From Streptomyces sp. NBC_00433 (GTDB lineage: Bacteria > Actinomycetota > Actinomycetes > Streptomycetales > Streptomycetaceae): DNA of 64,000 nt. The position numbers were made by a program, and so were the translations under genes. The stretch is from the NCBI GenBank assembly GCA_036015235.1, contig CP107926.1:8551501-8615500 (forward strand), written 5' to 3'. The first letter of the stretch is position 1, and each line of letters opens with the position of its first letter. The notes below the pieces were generated by a model, which made no database searches, was not told where the DNA came from, and saw only the letters and a list, made by a program, of their open reading frames with translations. Shown here piece after piece: positions 17,085 through 25,322 of this stretch.

Positions 17085-18554
17085 ATGTCCGACAGGCTCC
17101 GAGTACGGGTCCGCCCGCTGCCCGCCGGGACCGCCACGGGCGCGGCCGCCCGGCCCGGCGCACTCGGCTGGGTGGTGGCGGTCTGCGCCGCCTTCGTCGT
17201 CGCCCAGCTGGTGCTCGCCGTGCCCGGCTCGGGGCTGGGCTGGGACGAGACCGTCTACACCAGCCAGGTCTCCGCCCACGTACCCGCCGCGTTCTTCAGC
17301 GCGCCCAGAGCCCGCGGCATCTCCCTGCTCGCCGCACCCGTCGCGGCACTGACCTCCTCCACCGCCGCCCTGCGCGTCTACCTCGCCCTGCTGTCCGGCG
17401 CCGGACTCCTCGTCGCGCTGCGCGTGTGGCGCCCGCTGCTGCCCGCCCGGACGCTCGCGCTCGCCGGCGGCCTGCTCGCCGGGCTGTGGATCACCCTGCT
17501 CTACGGGTCCCAGGTGATGCCCAACCTCTGGAGCGCCTACGGAGGCCTGGCCGCCGTAGGCTGCATGCTGCGCGCGGCCCGCGACCGCACCGACCGCGCC
17601 GCCCTCGTCGGGCTGGCGGCCGGGGTGGCACTGGTCGGCCTGATGAGGCCGCCGGACGCGGTGTGGCTGGTGCTGCCGCTGGCCGGCGCCGCCCTGACCG
17701 TCCGGTGCTGGCGCCGTCCCGCGCTGCTCGCGGTGCTGGCGGCGGGCCTGCTCGCGGGCTGCGCGGAGTGGGTGGCCGAGGCGTACGTACGCTACGGCGG
17801 CCCCGCCGCCAGGCTGCACCGCTCCAGCGCGATCGAGGGCGGCCTCGGCCTGCACTTCGCCGTGGACGACCATGTCCGCGCGCTGGACGGCCGCACACTG
17901 TGCCGCCCGTGCGACGTCCCGTGGCGGCACCGCGCGACCGCCGCGTGGTGGTTCGCGCTTCCCCTGCTCGCCGCAGGCGGCGCCGCGGCGGCCTGGCGCG
18001 GCCGCCGGGCCACGGTCTGGCTGCCGCTGCTGACCGCGGCCTTCCTCGCCGCCCCGTATCTCTTCACGGTGGGCTACGCCGCTCCCCGGTTCCTGCTGCC
18101 CGCCTACGCGCTGCTGGCGATCCCGGTGGCCGAGTGCCTGTGGTGGGCGGCCGGCCGCGATACGGGCCGGCTGCGTCCCGCCGTGACCGCCGTCATCGCC
18201 GTCGCCCTGTGCGGCCACCTCGCGATCCAGGGAAGCGTCCTGCTCACCGCGGTCGACAGCAACCGGCGCGCGCGGGGTGGATACGACGCCGTCGCCGCCG
18301 GGCTGCACGCGAACGGTGTGCGGCCGCCGTGCGTGCTCTCCGGGGACTCGGCGATTCCCGCCGCCTTCTACACCGGCTGCGCCTCCCGCGAGACGGCGGG
18401 CGCCGACCGCAGCATCACGGCGGCCGGACTGCTGGCGGCCGCCCGCCACCGGCCGGTCGCGGTCCTGGTCGCGCCAGGCGGCCGCCCGCCCGCTTTCGCC
18501 CGGCACTGGCGCTCGGCGGCACTGCCCGGCTTCCGCGCCTACTTCGCCCGGTGA
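17085..18554 (+). CDS. polytopic membrane glycosyltransferase-like protein (GT-C type)
   Basis: This is a 489-residue protein with about ten membrane segments. Directly after the first helix is LGWDETVYTSQ (51-61), an Asp-Glu pair in the first outer loop as in GT39/GT83 polyprenyl-phosphate sugar transferases. A soluble C-terminal part contains VLSGDSAIPAAFYTGC. The start was chosen for GAGG six bases ahead. It may transfer a sugar from a lipid carrier at the outer membrane face, but the acceptor is unknown and the GT assignment rests on topology and one motif. Confidence 0.68.
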   Translation: MSDRLRVRVRPLPAGTATGAAARPGALGWVVAVCAAFVVAQLVLAVPGSGLGWDETVYTSQVSAHVPAAFFSAPRARGISLLAAPVAALTSSTAALRVYLALLSGAGLLVALRVWRPLLPARTLALAGGLLAGLWITLLYGSQVMPNLWSAYGGLAAVGCMLRAARDRTDRAALVGLAAGVALVGLMRPPDAVWLVLPLAGAALTVRCWRRPALLAVLAAGLLAGCAEWVAEAYVRYGGPAARLHRSSAIEGGLGLHFAVDDHVRALDGRTLCRPCDVPWRHRATAAWWFALPLLAAGGAAAAWRGRRATVWLPLLTAAFLAAPYLFTVGYAAPRFLLPAYALLAIPVAECLWWAAGRDTGRLRPAVTAVIAVALCGHLAIQGSVLLTAVDSNRRARGGYDAVAAGLHANGVRPPCVLSGDSAIPAAFYTGCASRETAGADRSITAAGLLAAARHRPVAVLVAPGGRPPAFARHWRSAALPGFRAYFAR

Positions 18555-18666
18555 CCCCGGCCGCTCGGCGCACGACCCGGCTCCGTACCGCCCCACCGGT
18601 GGCCGACGGCGGCGCGGCCTGGTTCGCTGGTAGCCAGGGCACCCACGCATGGAGCGAGGCCAGGCC

Positions 18667-18858
18667 ATGACAACGACAGACGAATCGCGCCGGCACATCC
18701 GGCAGCTCCGCGCCCAGGCGGACAAGCTCACCGAGGACGCCGAGCACGCGGCCAACACCGCGGAGCGCACCCGACTCGAGCGGAGAGCGGAGCAGTTGGA
18801 GTCGGACAGCGACCAGGAGAGCATGATGGCGGCCGGGGACATCTACCCTGCGCAATAA
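18667..18858 (+). CDS. small coiled-coil protein, DUF6381-like
   Basis: This is a 63-residue, highly charged helical protein with heptad-like spacing (RQLRAQADKLTEDAEHAA, ERTRLERRAEQLE) and a conserved-looking tail QESMMAAGDIYPAQ. It resembles the Streptomyces DUF6381 family as I remember it. GGAGCGAGG precedes the ATG. The function is unknown. It lies 36 bases ahead of the oxidase gene and may be cotranscribed with it. Confidence 0.7.
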   Translation: MTTTDESRRHIRQLRAQADKLTEDAEHAANTAERTRLERRAEQLESDSDQESMMAAGDIYPAQ

Positions 18859-18894
18859 CCACGCCCGCCTGCCCGATCGCGAGGACGACGCCTG

Positions 18895-20100
18895 ATGAGC
18901 GACCGCCTGATGAGCGACCAGCCGCCACCGCACCTGCCCACCGCGTTCGGGAACTACCAGAACGACATCTATCTGCGCGCCCTCGGCGGCGTCCTGCCGG
19001 ATCTGCCGATGACGTTCGCCGAGCTGGAGGCCCGCGCGGCCGAGGCGATGCCGCCGTCGCTGGTGTCGTACGTCGCGGGCGGAGCGGGCGACGAGGCCAC
19101 GCAGCGGGCGAATACCGACGCCTTCGCCCGCTGGGGCCTCTACCCGCGGATGTTCGTCGGCGCCCGGGAGCGCGACCTGTCCGTCGAGCTTTTCGGTACG
19201 ACCTGGCCGTCGCCCCTCTTCATGGCGCCGGTCGGGGTGATCGGGCTGTGCGCGCAGGACGGCCACGGCGACCTCGCCACGGCACGGGCCGCGGCCAGGA
19301 CCGGCGTGCCGATGATCGCCTCGACGCTGACCGTCGACCCGCTGGAGGACGTGGCCGCGGAGCTGGGCGGCACCCCCGGCTTCTTCCAGCTCTACACGCC
19401 GACCGACCGCGACCTGGCGGAGAGCCTGGTCCACCGGGCCGAGCGCGCGGGCTACACGGCGATCGTCGTCACCCTCGACACCTGGGTCACCGGCTGGCGC
19501 CCGCGCGACCTGGCCACCGGCAACTTCCCCCAGCTGCGCGGCCACTGCCTGGCCAACTACTTCACCGACCCGGTCTTCCGCCGCCTGCTCGGCAAGGACC
19601 CGGCGGACGACCCGCAGGGCGCCGTACTCCTCTGGACACAGCTGTTCGGCAATCCCCTGACCTGGGACGACCTCAGCTGGCTGCGGTCGGTGACGAAGCT
19701 GCCGCTGATCGTCAAGGGCATCTGCCACCCCGACGACGCCCGCCGCGCCAAGGACGGCGGCGTCGACGGCGTCTACTGCTCCAACCACGGCGGGCGCCAG
19801 GCCAACGGCGGCCTGCCGGCCCTGACCGTGCTGCCCGACATCGTCGCCGCGGCGGACGGGCTGCCGGTGTTCTTCGACTCCGGCGTGCGGTCGGGCGCCG
19901 ACCTGGTCAAGGCGCTCGCGCTGGGGGCGACCGCCGTGGGTATCGGCCGCCCGTACGCGTACGGCTGCGCGCTCGGCGGCACCGACGGCGTCGTCCACGT
20001 ACTGAAGACCGTGCTGGCCGAGGCCGACCTGATCATGGCCGTCGACGGCTACCCGACCCGCGCCGACCTCACTCCGGCCGCCCTGCGCCCGCTGCCGTGA
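18895..20100 (+). CDS. FMN-dependent 2-hydroxyacid oxidase, lactate 2-monooxygenase-like
   Basis: This is a 401-residue flavoenzyme of the lactate 2-monooxygenase / glycolate oxidase family. It oxidises an L-2-hydroxy acid, passing electrons to O2. Seen: the FMN-binding region SPLFMAPVGVIG (106-117), FFQLYTPTDRD (163-173), the FMN Lys in LIVKGI (K274) and the catalytic SNHGGRQ (H298, R301). The length and the C-terminal GIGRPYAYG block fit lactate 2-monooxygenase. The first ATG has GAGGACG at good spacing; a second ATG five codons on repeats the same nine bases but lacks a ribosome-binding site. Confidence 0.88.
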   Translation: MSDRLMSDQPPPHLPTAFGNYQNDIYLRALGGVLPDLPMTFAELEARAAEAMPPSLVSYVAGGAGDEATQRANTDAFARWGLYPRMFVGARERDLSVELFGTTWPSPLFMAPVGVIGLCAQDGHGDLATARAAARTGVPMIASTLTVDPLEDVAAELGGTPGFFQLYTPTDRDLAESLVHRAERAGYTAIVVTLDTWVTGWRPRDLATGNFPQLRGHCLANYFTDPVFRRLLGKDPADDPQGAVLLWTQLFGNPLTWDDLSWLRSVTKLPLIVKGICHPDDARRAKDGGVDGVYCSNHGGRQANGGLPALTVLPDIVAAADGLPVFFDSGVRSGADLVKALALGATAVGIGRPYAYGCALGGTDGVVHVLKTVLAEADLIMAVDGYPTRADLTPAALRPLP

Positions 20101-20155
20101 GGCACCCGCGGCCGTCGCGGGGGGATTGTCAGTGCCGGATGCGACGCTGATCGAC

Positions 20156-20632
20156 ATGACCACCTGGAATCTGCTGGACCTCGACCGGGCCCTGCGCGCG
20201 TCCTGGGCCGCCGACACCTGCTCGCCCGACGACGTGCGCCGGGAGCAGTGGCGCCCGGACAACCCCTCGCGGGGCCACTGCGACATCAGCACGCTGCTCG
20301 TCCACGACCTCTTCGGCGGCGACCTGATGGTCGGCGAGGTCCACCTCGACGGTGAGCAGCACGGCTTCCACTGGTGGAACACGCTGCCCAGCGGCATAGA
20401 ACTCGACGTGACCGCGGAGCAGTTCCGGCACGGCCAGCGGGTGACCGGCGCCAGGGCCGTCACCCGCCCGCAGGGGCCGCTGCGGCACCGCTGGGAGGAG
20501 TATCTGCTGCTGCGCGAGCGCGTCGCCCTGCACCTCGGCCCGCTGCCCGCACCCGGCGCCATGGTCCACCCGGCGGGCGAAGCGACCGGGCAGATGTCGA
20601 TTGCCGGTCCTTCCCGTTCGTCGGAAAGCTGA
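20156..20632 (+). CDS. YunG-like protein
   Basis: This is a 158-residue protein with the block WRPDNPSRGHCDISTLLVHDLFGGDL, cited here in part (PDNPSRGHC, VHDLFGG), followed by FHWWNTLPSGIELDVTAEQF. This matches the small YunG family known from Bacillus, whose function is unknown; the Cys-His arrangement recalls papain-like folds. The start is taken at ATG 20156; a TTG at 20126 is also possible. It stands alone between the oxidase and the DGPF gene. Confidence 0.7.
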   Translation: MTTWNLLDLDRALRASWAADTCSPDDVRREQWRPDNPSRGHCDISTLLVHDLFGGDLMVGEVHLDGEQHGFHWWNTLPSGIELDVTAEQFRHGQRVTGARAVTRPQGPLRHRWEEYLLLRERVALHLGPLPAPGAMVHPAGEATGQMSIAGPSRSSES

Positions 20633-20681
20633 CGGGGGCCGCACCGCGCCCCCGCGGACCACCGAGGAAGGACAGACGGCC

Positions 20682-21032
20682 ATGGCGCGCTATCTGCTGC
20701 TCATCCATGACAACGAGGCCGACTACGAGGCGGCCGACGACACCGCCCGCCGGGCACTCGACGAGGCGCACGCGGCCTTCAGCCGCGAGCACAAGGACGT
20801 GGTCGTGGCCGCCGAGCACCTCCAGCAGACGTCGACGGCGACAGTGGTGCGCGAGGACGGCGCGGGCGGCCACCTCGTGACGGACGGCCCCTACGCCGAG
20901 ACCAAGGAGGCACTGGGCGGCTACTACATCATCGACGTGTCCGACCTCGACGCCGCGCTCGCCGTCGCGAAGCGGCTGCCGTACTTCGGCAGGACGGGAG
21001 AGGCGGCGGTGGAGGTCCGGCCGCTGCACTGA
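20682..21032 (+). CDS. YCII/DGPF-domain protein
   Basis: This is a 116-residue ferredoxin-like-fold protein starting MARYLLLIHDNE and carrying the DGPF-type motif TDGPYAETKE (67-76). Such proteins are encoded next to ECF42 sigma factors in actinobacteria. GAGGAAGG lies before the ATG. It ends 83 bases before the sigma factor gene. Its biochemical role is unknown; it is probably a target or partner of the sigma factor. Confidence 0.9.
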   Translation: MARYLLLIHDNEADYEAADDTARRALDEAHAAFSREHKDVVVAAEHLQQTSTATVVREDGAGGHLVTDGPYAETKEALGGYYIIDVSDLDAALAVAKRLPYFGRTGEAAVEVRPLH

Positions 21033-21115
21033 CCCGGACCGCCCTTCGTGGGGCGTGCCCCGAGCCCGGCGGCGGCTCGCGTCGCCGTCCGTGAAGGGTG
21101 AAAGGAGGCCTGCCC

Positions 21116-22393
21116 GTGTCCGCCGACCCGTCGCCCCGCGGCCCCGGGCAGGCCGCCGCGGCCCGAGCCGTCGCCGACGCGCACCGCGGCCAGTGGGCCT
21201 TCGTGCTGGCCGCGACGGTCCGGGTCACCCGTGACCTGGACCTCGCCGAGGAGTGCGTGCAGGACGCCTATGCCAAGGCCCTGGTGGCATGGGCGTCCAG
21301 CGGCATCCCGGCCCGGCCGGGCGCCTGGCTGACCACCACGGCCCGCAACCGCGCGGTGGACGTCATCCGCCGCGACGCCTTCTTCCGTACGGCGCTGCCG
21401 CTGCTCGCCGACGACGACGAGACGGTGACCGGCCCGGCCGACGGCGAGGACATCCCCGACGAGCGGCTGCGGCTGATCTTCACCTGCTGCCACCCCGCCC
21501 TCGCCCCGCAGGACCGGGTGGCGCTGACGCTGCGGCTGGTCTGCGGGCTGACGACCGCGGAGACCGCGCGTGCGTTCCTGGTCGGCGAGACCGCCATGGC
21601 GGCCAGGATCACCCGGGCGAAGAAGAAGATCACCGCGGCCCGTATCCCGTACCGCATCCCGGACTCGGGGGATCTTCCCGAGCGGATCGACGCGGTGCTG
21701 ACCGTGGTCGACCTGCTCTTCACCACCGGCCATGTCGCCCCCGACGGGCCGGAACTGCTGCGCACCGACCTGATCGCCAGGGCCGCCGGACTGGCCAGGA
21801 TGCTCGGCGACCTCCTGCCCGGCGACGCCGAAGTCGCCGGCCTGCGCGCCCTGATCCTGCTCACCGACGCGCGCCGGCCGGCCCGGATCGACGCGGAGGG
21901 CGCCCCGGTGCTGCTGGCCGACCAGGACCGCGGCCGGTGGGACCGCGCGGCCATCGCCGAAGGCCTGGTGCTGGTCCGCCGGGCGCTGCGCCGCCGCCCG
22001 CCGGGCCCGTTCGCGCTGCGGGCGGCGATAGCGGCGGTCCACGCGGAGGCGCCCTCCTGGGAGGCGACGGACTGGCCGGAGATCGTCGGACTGTACGACC
22101 TGCTGCTGCGCCGCCGCCCCACCCCCGTCGCCGCCCTGAACCGCGCGGTCGCCATCGGCTTCGCCCACGGCCCCGCGGCGGGCCTCGCCGCCCTGTCCGA
22201 CCTCGCCGAGGAGCCGCGGCTGGCCGGCTACCCCTACGCGTCCGTCGCCCGCGCCGAATTCCTGCACCGCCTCGGCTGCCGGGCAGCCGCCGCCGGCGCC
22301 TACCGGGAGGCGCTCCAGCACACGTCGAACACGGTCGAGCGGGACTTCCTGCTCACCAGGATCACGGCGCTGGAGGCCGAGCAACCGGGCTGA
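21116..22393 (+). CDS. ECF42-type RNA polymerase sigma factor
   Basis: This is a 425-residue sigma factor with region 2 (LAEECVQDAYAKAL), region 4 (LTLRLVCGLTTAETARAFL) and a C-terminal extension of about 200 residues built of helical TPR-like repeats, the hallmark of the ECF42 group. No anti-sigma gene is adjacent; in this group the extension is thought to control activity. The GTG at 21116 has GGAGG eight bases upstream and is preferred to a GTG at 21098. Together with the DGPF gene it makes the standard ECF42 pair. Confidence 0.9.
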   Translation: MSADPSPRGPGQAAAARAVADAHRGQWAFVLAATVRVTRDLDLAEECVQDAYAKALVAWASSGIPARPGAWLTTTARNRAVDVIRRDAFFRTALPLLADDDETVTGPADGEDIPDERLRLIFTCCHPALAPQDRVALTLRLVCGLTTAETARAFLVGETAMAARITRAKKKITAARIPYRIPDSGDLPERIDAVLTVVDLLFTTGHVAPDGPELLRTDLIARAAGLARMLGDLLPGDAEVAGLRALILLTDARRPARIDAEGAPVLLADQDRGRWDRAAIAEGLVLVRRALRRRPPGPFALRAAIAAVHAEAPSWEATDWPEIVGLYDLLLRRRPTPVAALNRAVAIGFAHGPAAGLAALSDLAEEPRLAGYPYASVARAEFLHRLGCRAAAAGAYREALQHTSNTVERDFLLTRITALEAEQPG

Positions 22394-22417
22394 GCCTGTG
22401 CCGGCCCGCTCAGCGGC

Positions 22418-22945
22418 TCAGTCCGCGACCTGCCGCGCGAAGCGGTCCTGCGCCGCCTCACCGCTGGTGCTGAACGCCCGGCCGATCGCCTCCCACGACA
22501 CCAGCCCCCTGCGCGCGGCCCTGGCCGCCCCCGCGCTGTACTGCGGCGCCGCGCTCTCGACCCGCGCCGCGATACGCAGCGCGGTGACCGGCTGACGCTC
22601 CGACAGCTCCTCGATCCGCCGCTGAAGCGCACCCAGCAACTGCTCCACGTCATAGGGCACCAGCCCCTCGGCCGCCGTGGCATGCCGCTCCCAGTCCGCG
22701 AAGGGACCGGTCTCCGCCTCGTACCCCTCGGTCGCCTCGTCGTCCCCGAAGTCGACAGGATGCGTCACACCCCCACGCCACCCGCACTCACAGGCCCCCC
22801 TGACCCCCACCGCCCGCGGCCCGTCCGCCCCGTTGTACCCCCACCACGGCATACGCCCCCCACCCCGCGCCGCAGGCTCCCCACCATCCGCGAGCACCGC
22901 CCCCACATACCCCTCATGCCGCCCACTCTCGTCGACCCAGCTCAT
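22418..22945 (-). CDS. hypothetical protein with a CxC motif
   Basis: This is a 175-residue soluble acidic protein. The N-terminal half contains MPWWGYNGADGPRAVG and ACECGWRGG, a possible small metal-binding or zinc-ribbon-like turn; the C-terminal half is helical (DVEQLLGALQRRIEELSE). It resembles Streptomyces proteins of unknown function. It converges on the sigma factor gene with a 24-base gap. Confidence 0.65.
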   Translation of the reverse strand: MSWVDESGRHEGYVGAVLADGGEPAARGGGRMPWWGYNGADGPRAVGVRGACECGWRGGVTHPVDFGDDEATEGYEAETGPFADWERHATAAEGLVPYDVEQLLGALQRRIEELSERQPVTALRIAARVESAAPQYSAGAARAARRGLVSWEAIGRAFSTSGEAAQDRFARQVAD

Positions 22946-23380
22946 GCCTCAGCCCTTCGCCGCCGGAACGTGCGTCCACCCTCCCCAACACACCGTCAGG
23001 ACGTCAAGGAAAACCTGACAAATCCGATCGAACGTGGATGCTGTCCGCGTTCATCTCTTCGACCCGTGTGCCGGCGCCGGCCCGAGGAGCCGTGACGTCA
23101 CGTGGTGCAGCGACCCGCCCGTTCGTACGGTGAAGGTCGTGGGCGGCACACTGCGCGTGGTGTTGAGCAGTGCGAAGAAGGCCGAAGCGTAGAGCGACGG
23201 GTCGGTGCCCGGGAGGCGGGCAGTTCTGCTCGCAGGCCGCCGCGGTGCACCACCACGCAGGTGTGCGGCGCGGTGGCGTAGACAGCCGGCGAGCAGCCGG
23301 GGCGGCGGTCGAGCACTTCCGCCGCCCAGTAGGCAGGCGGTCCCAGCCGCGGGTCGGCGGGGTCGCCGTGCCGCCGGACG
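22946..23380. other. low-confidence region upstream of rhamnose remnants
   Basis: No gene is supported in these 435 bases. A minus-strand open frame (23427-23098) starts plausibly with MKATAVHPRTLDLADIVRRH but loses any protein-like character towards its end. It may be a fragment of a deleted gene. The proximal part carries the promoter of the minus-strand gene ending at 22945. Confidence 0.5.
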
Positions 23381-23725
23381 ATGTCGGCGAGGTCGAGGGT
23401 GCGCGGGTGGACGGCGGTGGCCTTCACCGGCGGCTCGGGGAGCCTCTACGGCGCCGCACTCGGCGCGCTGCTGCTGACGTCCGTCAACAGCGTGCTGCCC
23501 TCGATCGGCGTCAGCTCCGTATGGGTCCAGGCCATCGACGGCACCCTGCTGCTGCTCGCCATCGCCGTGGACCGGGTCGTCGCACTGCGGTCGCCGCGGT
23601 GCGCCCCCGGGCAGACCTGCACGGCCGGTGACATGGGCACCTTCATGATCGGCCAGGACAGCTCCGTGGTCCTCGGCAAACCGACCGTCTTCGACAAGTC
23701 CAACATCGGCCGGTTCACTTTCTGA
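23381..23725 (+). pseudogene. fused remnants of rhamnose-type ABC permease and binding protein
   Basis: The frame reads first like the C-terminus of an RbsC-type permease (TGGSGSLYGAALGALLLTS, then WVQAIDGTLLLLAIAVDR) and then, after about 23600, like the C-terminus of a rhamnose-binding protein (GDMGTFMIGQDSSVVLGKP, TVFDKSNIGRFTF). A deletion joining the two genes explains this: the body of the permease and nearly all of the binding protein are gone. The remnant cannot encode a transporter. Order and content match the normal rhamnose importer, with the mutarotase next. Confidence 0.75.
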
Positions 23726-23751
23726 CCCGGCCGCCCAGGAAAGGAACGTTG

Positions 23752-24071
23752 ATGAAACGCGTCTGCTTTCTGCTCAAGATCCGACAGGAACCCCTTGCCG
23801 AGTACCGCGAACGGCATGCGGAGGTCTGGCCGGAGATGCGGGCCGCACCGACTGCGACAGGTTGGCACAATTACTCCCTCTTCCTGCGGGACGACGGCTT
23901 GCTGGTCGGCTATCTGGAGACCGAGGATTCGAGCAGGCGCGGGCCGCGATGGACCGCACCGAGGCCAATGCCCGCTGGCAGGCGGAAATGGCGGACTTCT
24001 TCGAAGAATTGGACGGGGCCGCGCCCGATGCGGCTATGGTTCCGCTCAGCGAGGTCTTCCACCTCGCCTGA
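23752..24071 (+). pseudogene. rhaM: L-rhamnose mutarotase, frameshifted
   Basis: The first frame gives a standard rhamnose mutarotase start (MKRVCFLLKIRQEPLAEYRE, GWHNYSLFLRDDGLL, GYLETED). At 23926-23930 one base is missing, and the rest continues in the next frame (FEQARAAMDRTEANARWQAE, then FFEELDG and VPLSEVFHLA) to the TGA at 24069-24071. The combined length of about 106 residues is normal. Without the shift it would interconvert rhamnose anomers in the cytoplasm. A sequencing error is possible, but the adjacent deletion supports genuine decay. Confidence 0.85.
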
Positions 24072-24164
24072 ACAAGGGCGCCTCAACAACCGCGCCTGAA
24101 CGGCTCCGCCTGAACGACCCCCGCTCGATCGGCCCGCCTGGACGGACCTCGCCTGATCGAGGTG
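24066..24164. repeat. degenerate 14-bp tandem repeat
   Basis: Units like GCCTGAACGGCTCC begin at 24066, 24080, 24094, 24108, 24122, 24136 and 24151, so the period is 14 with one 15-base step. The consensus is GCCTGAAC followed by six variable bases rich in G and C; the unit at 24122 is the most diverged. The array starts within the mutarotase stop region and ends in a CCTCG...CGAGG hairpin (24147-24162). Confidence 0.7.
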
Positions 24165-24174
24165 AAGCGATTCA
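24163..24174. promoter_or_regulatory. possible second operator of the rhamnose regulator
   Basis: TGAAGCGATTCA shares outer TGAA and TTCA arms with the core of the better palindrome at 24240. The two centres are 79 bases apart, which would suit looping by a LacI-family tetramer or two separate sites. Confidence 0.35.
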
Positions 24175-24239
24175 TTCCCCGATTCTAGGGGCCTGCCGAG
24201 ATGGTGCCCTGTTCTGCGGTGCAGGGGCGGGCCCGTATG

Positions 24240-24255
24240 ATTGAATAGATTCAAT
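24240..24255. promoter_or_regulatory. LacI-type operator before the rhamnose-type regulator
   Basis: ATTGAATAGATTCAAT is an inverted repeat of seven bases with a two-base spacer, standing out as AT-rich in this DNA. It lies 37 bases before the regulator's start and probably mediates autorepression. Confidence 0.7.
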
Positions 24256-24291
24256 TTCCAGTCGGGGGAGCGGGGACGGAGCGTGGCATCC

Positions 24292-25302
24292 ATGGTGGGT
24301 ATCAAAGACGTGGCGCGGCAGGCCGGCGTCTCGGTGGGCACCGTCTCCAATGTGATCAACCGGCCCGATCTGGTGGCCGAGGAGACCAGGACGCGGGTGC
24401 AGTCGGTCATCGCCAGGCTCGGCTACGTCCGCAGCGAGTCCGCCCGCCAGCTCAGAGCCGGCGCGAGCCGCATCATGGCGCTGCTGGTCCTCGACATGGG
24501 CAACCCCTTCTTCGTGGCCGTCGCCAGCGGCGCCGAGCGCACCGCGCGGGCGGCCGGCCTCGGCGTGATGGTCTGCAACAGCGCGCAGAGCGTCAGCGAG
24601 GAGCTGGAATACCTCTCGCTCTTCGCCGAGCAGCGGGTCCGCGGCGTCCTGGTCACCCCCGCCGACCCGACCGGCCGCAGCCTCGACGGCCTGCGCAGCC
24701 AGGGCATCCCCTTCGTGCTGGTCGACCGCGTCTCGGCCGACCCGTCGGTCTGCTCGGTGTCGGTGGACGACGTGGCCGGCGGTCGGCTCGCCGTGCAGCA
24801 CCTCATCACGGCCGGCCACCGGTCGATCGTCTACGTCGGCGGCCCGCCCGAGGTCACCCAGGTCCACGACCGCAAGGCCGGCGCGCTCGCCGCCCTCGCG
24901 GAGGCCGGACTCCCCGCCTCCTCGCTGACCGAAATCTCCGCCGAGCGCCTCGACGTCGCCGCCGGGCGGGACGCCGGATCGCGCCTGCTGGGCCTCGGCC
25001 ACCGCCCCACCGCGGTCTTCTGCGCGAACGACCTGCTGGCGCTCGGCGTCCTCCAGGCGATGTTCGCGGCCCGGATCAGCGTCCCCGACGAGATGGCGAT
25101 CGTCGGCTACGACGACATCGAATTCGCCGCGGCCGCCGCCGTCCCCCTCACCTCGGTACGCCAGCCCGCCGTCTCCATGGGCCGCCTCGCCGCCGAGATG
25201 CTGCTGGAGGAGACGGTCGGCGACCCGGCCGACCACCACCACCGCCAGACCGTCCTGCAGCCGGAACTGGTCGTCCGCGGCTCCAGCCTCCCCAGCCGCT
25301 GA
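24292..25302 (+). CDS. LacI-family regulator, probably of the lost rhamnose locus
   Basis: This is a 336-residue repressor with HTH (IKDVARQAGVSVGTVSNVIN, near the N-terminus), hinge (GYVRSESARQLRAGAS) and effector domain ending FCANDLLALGVLQAMF, VGYDDIEFA. ATG 24292 is preferred, with GTG 24283 as an alternative. It follows the degraded permease/binding-protein/mutarotase remnants, so I infer it was the rhamnose regulator. The gene itself looks intact and keeps its palindromic operator, and may now be an orphan or control genes elsewhere. Confidence 0.88.
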   Translation: MVGIKDVARQAGVSVGTVSNVINRPDLVAEETRTRVQSVIARLGYVRSESARQLRAGASRIMALLVLDMGNPFFVAVASGAERTARAAGLGVMVCNSAQSVSEELEYLSLFAEQRVRGVLVTPADPTGRSLDGLRSQGIPFVLVDRVSADPSVCSVSVDDVAGGRLAVQHLITAGHRSIVYVGGPPEVTQVHDRKAGALAALAEAGLPASSLTEISAERLDVAAGRDAGSRLLGLGHRPTAVFCANDLLALGVLQAMFAARISVPDEMAIVGYDDIEFAAAAAVPLTSVRQPAVSMGRLAAEMLLEETVGDPADHHHRQTVLQPELVVRGSSLPSR

Positions 25303-25305
25303 CAG

Positions 25306-25321
25306 GCCCGTCTGTACGGGC
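25306..25321. terminator. bidirectional terminator between convergent genes
   Basis: GCCCGT (25306-25311), loop CTGT and ACGGGC (25316-25321) form a perfect 6-bp hairpin in the 20-base space between the plus-strand regulator and the minus-strand phosphatase. Confidence 0.65.
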
Positions 25322-25322
25322 G

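Noticed and set aside
23098..23427. Minus-strand frame whose LADIVRRHG segment recalls the start of IS91-type transposases
   Set aside because: The similarity covers about ten residues and no transposase motifs follow; I could not support a mobile element.
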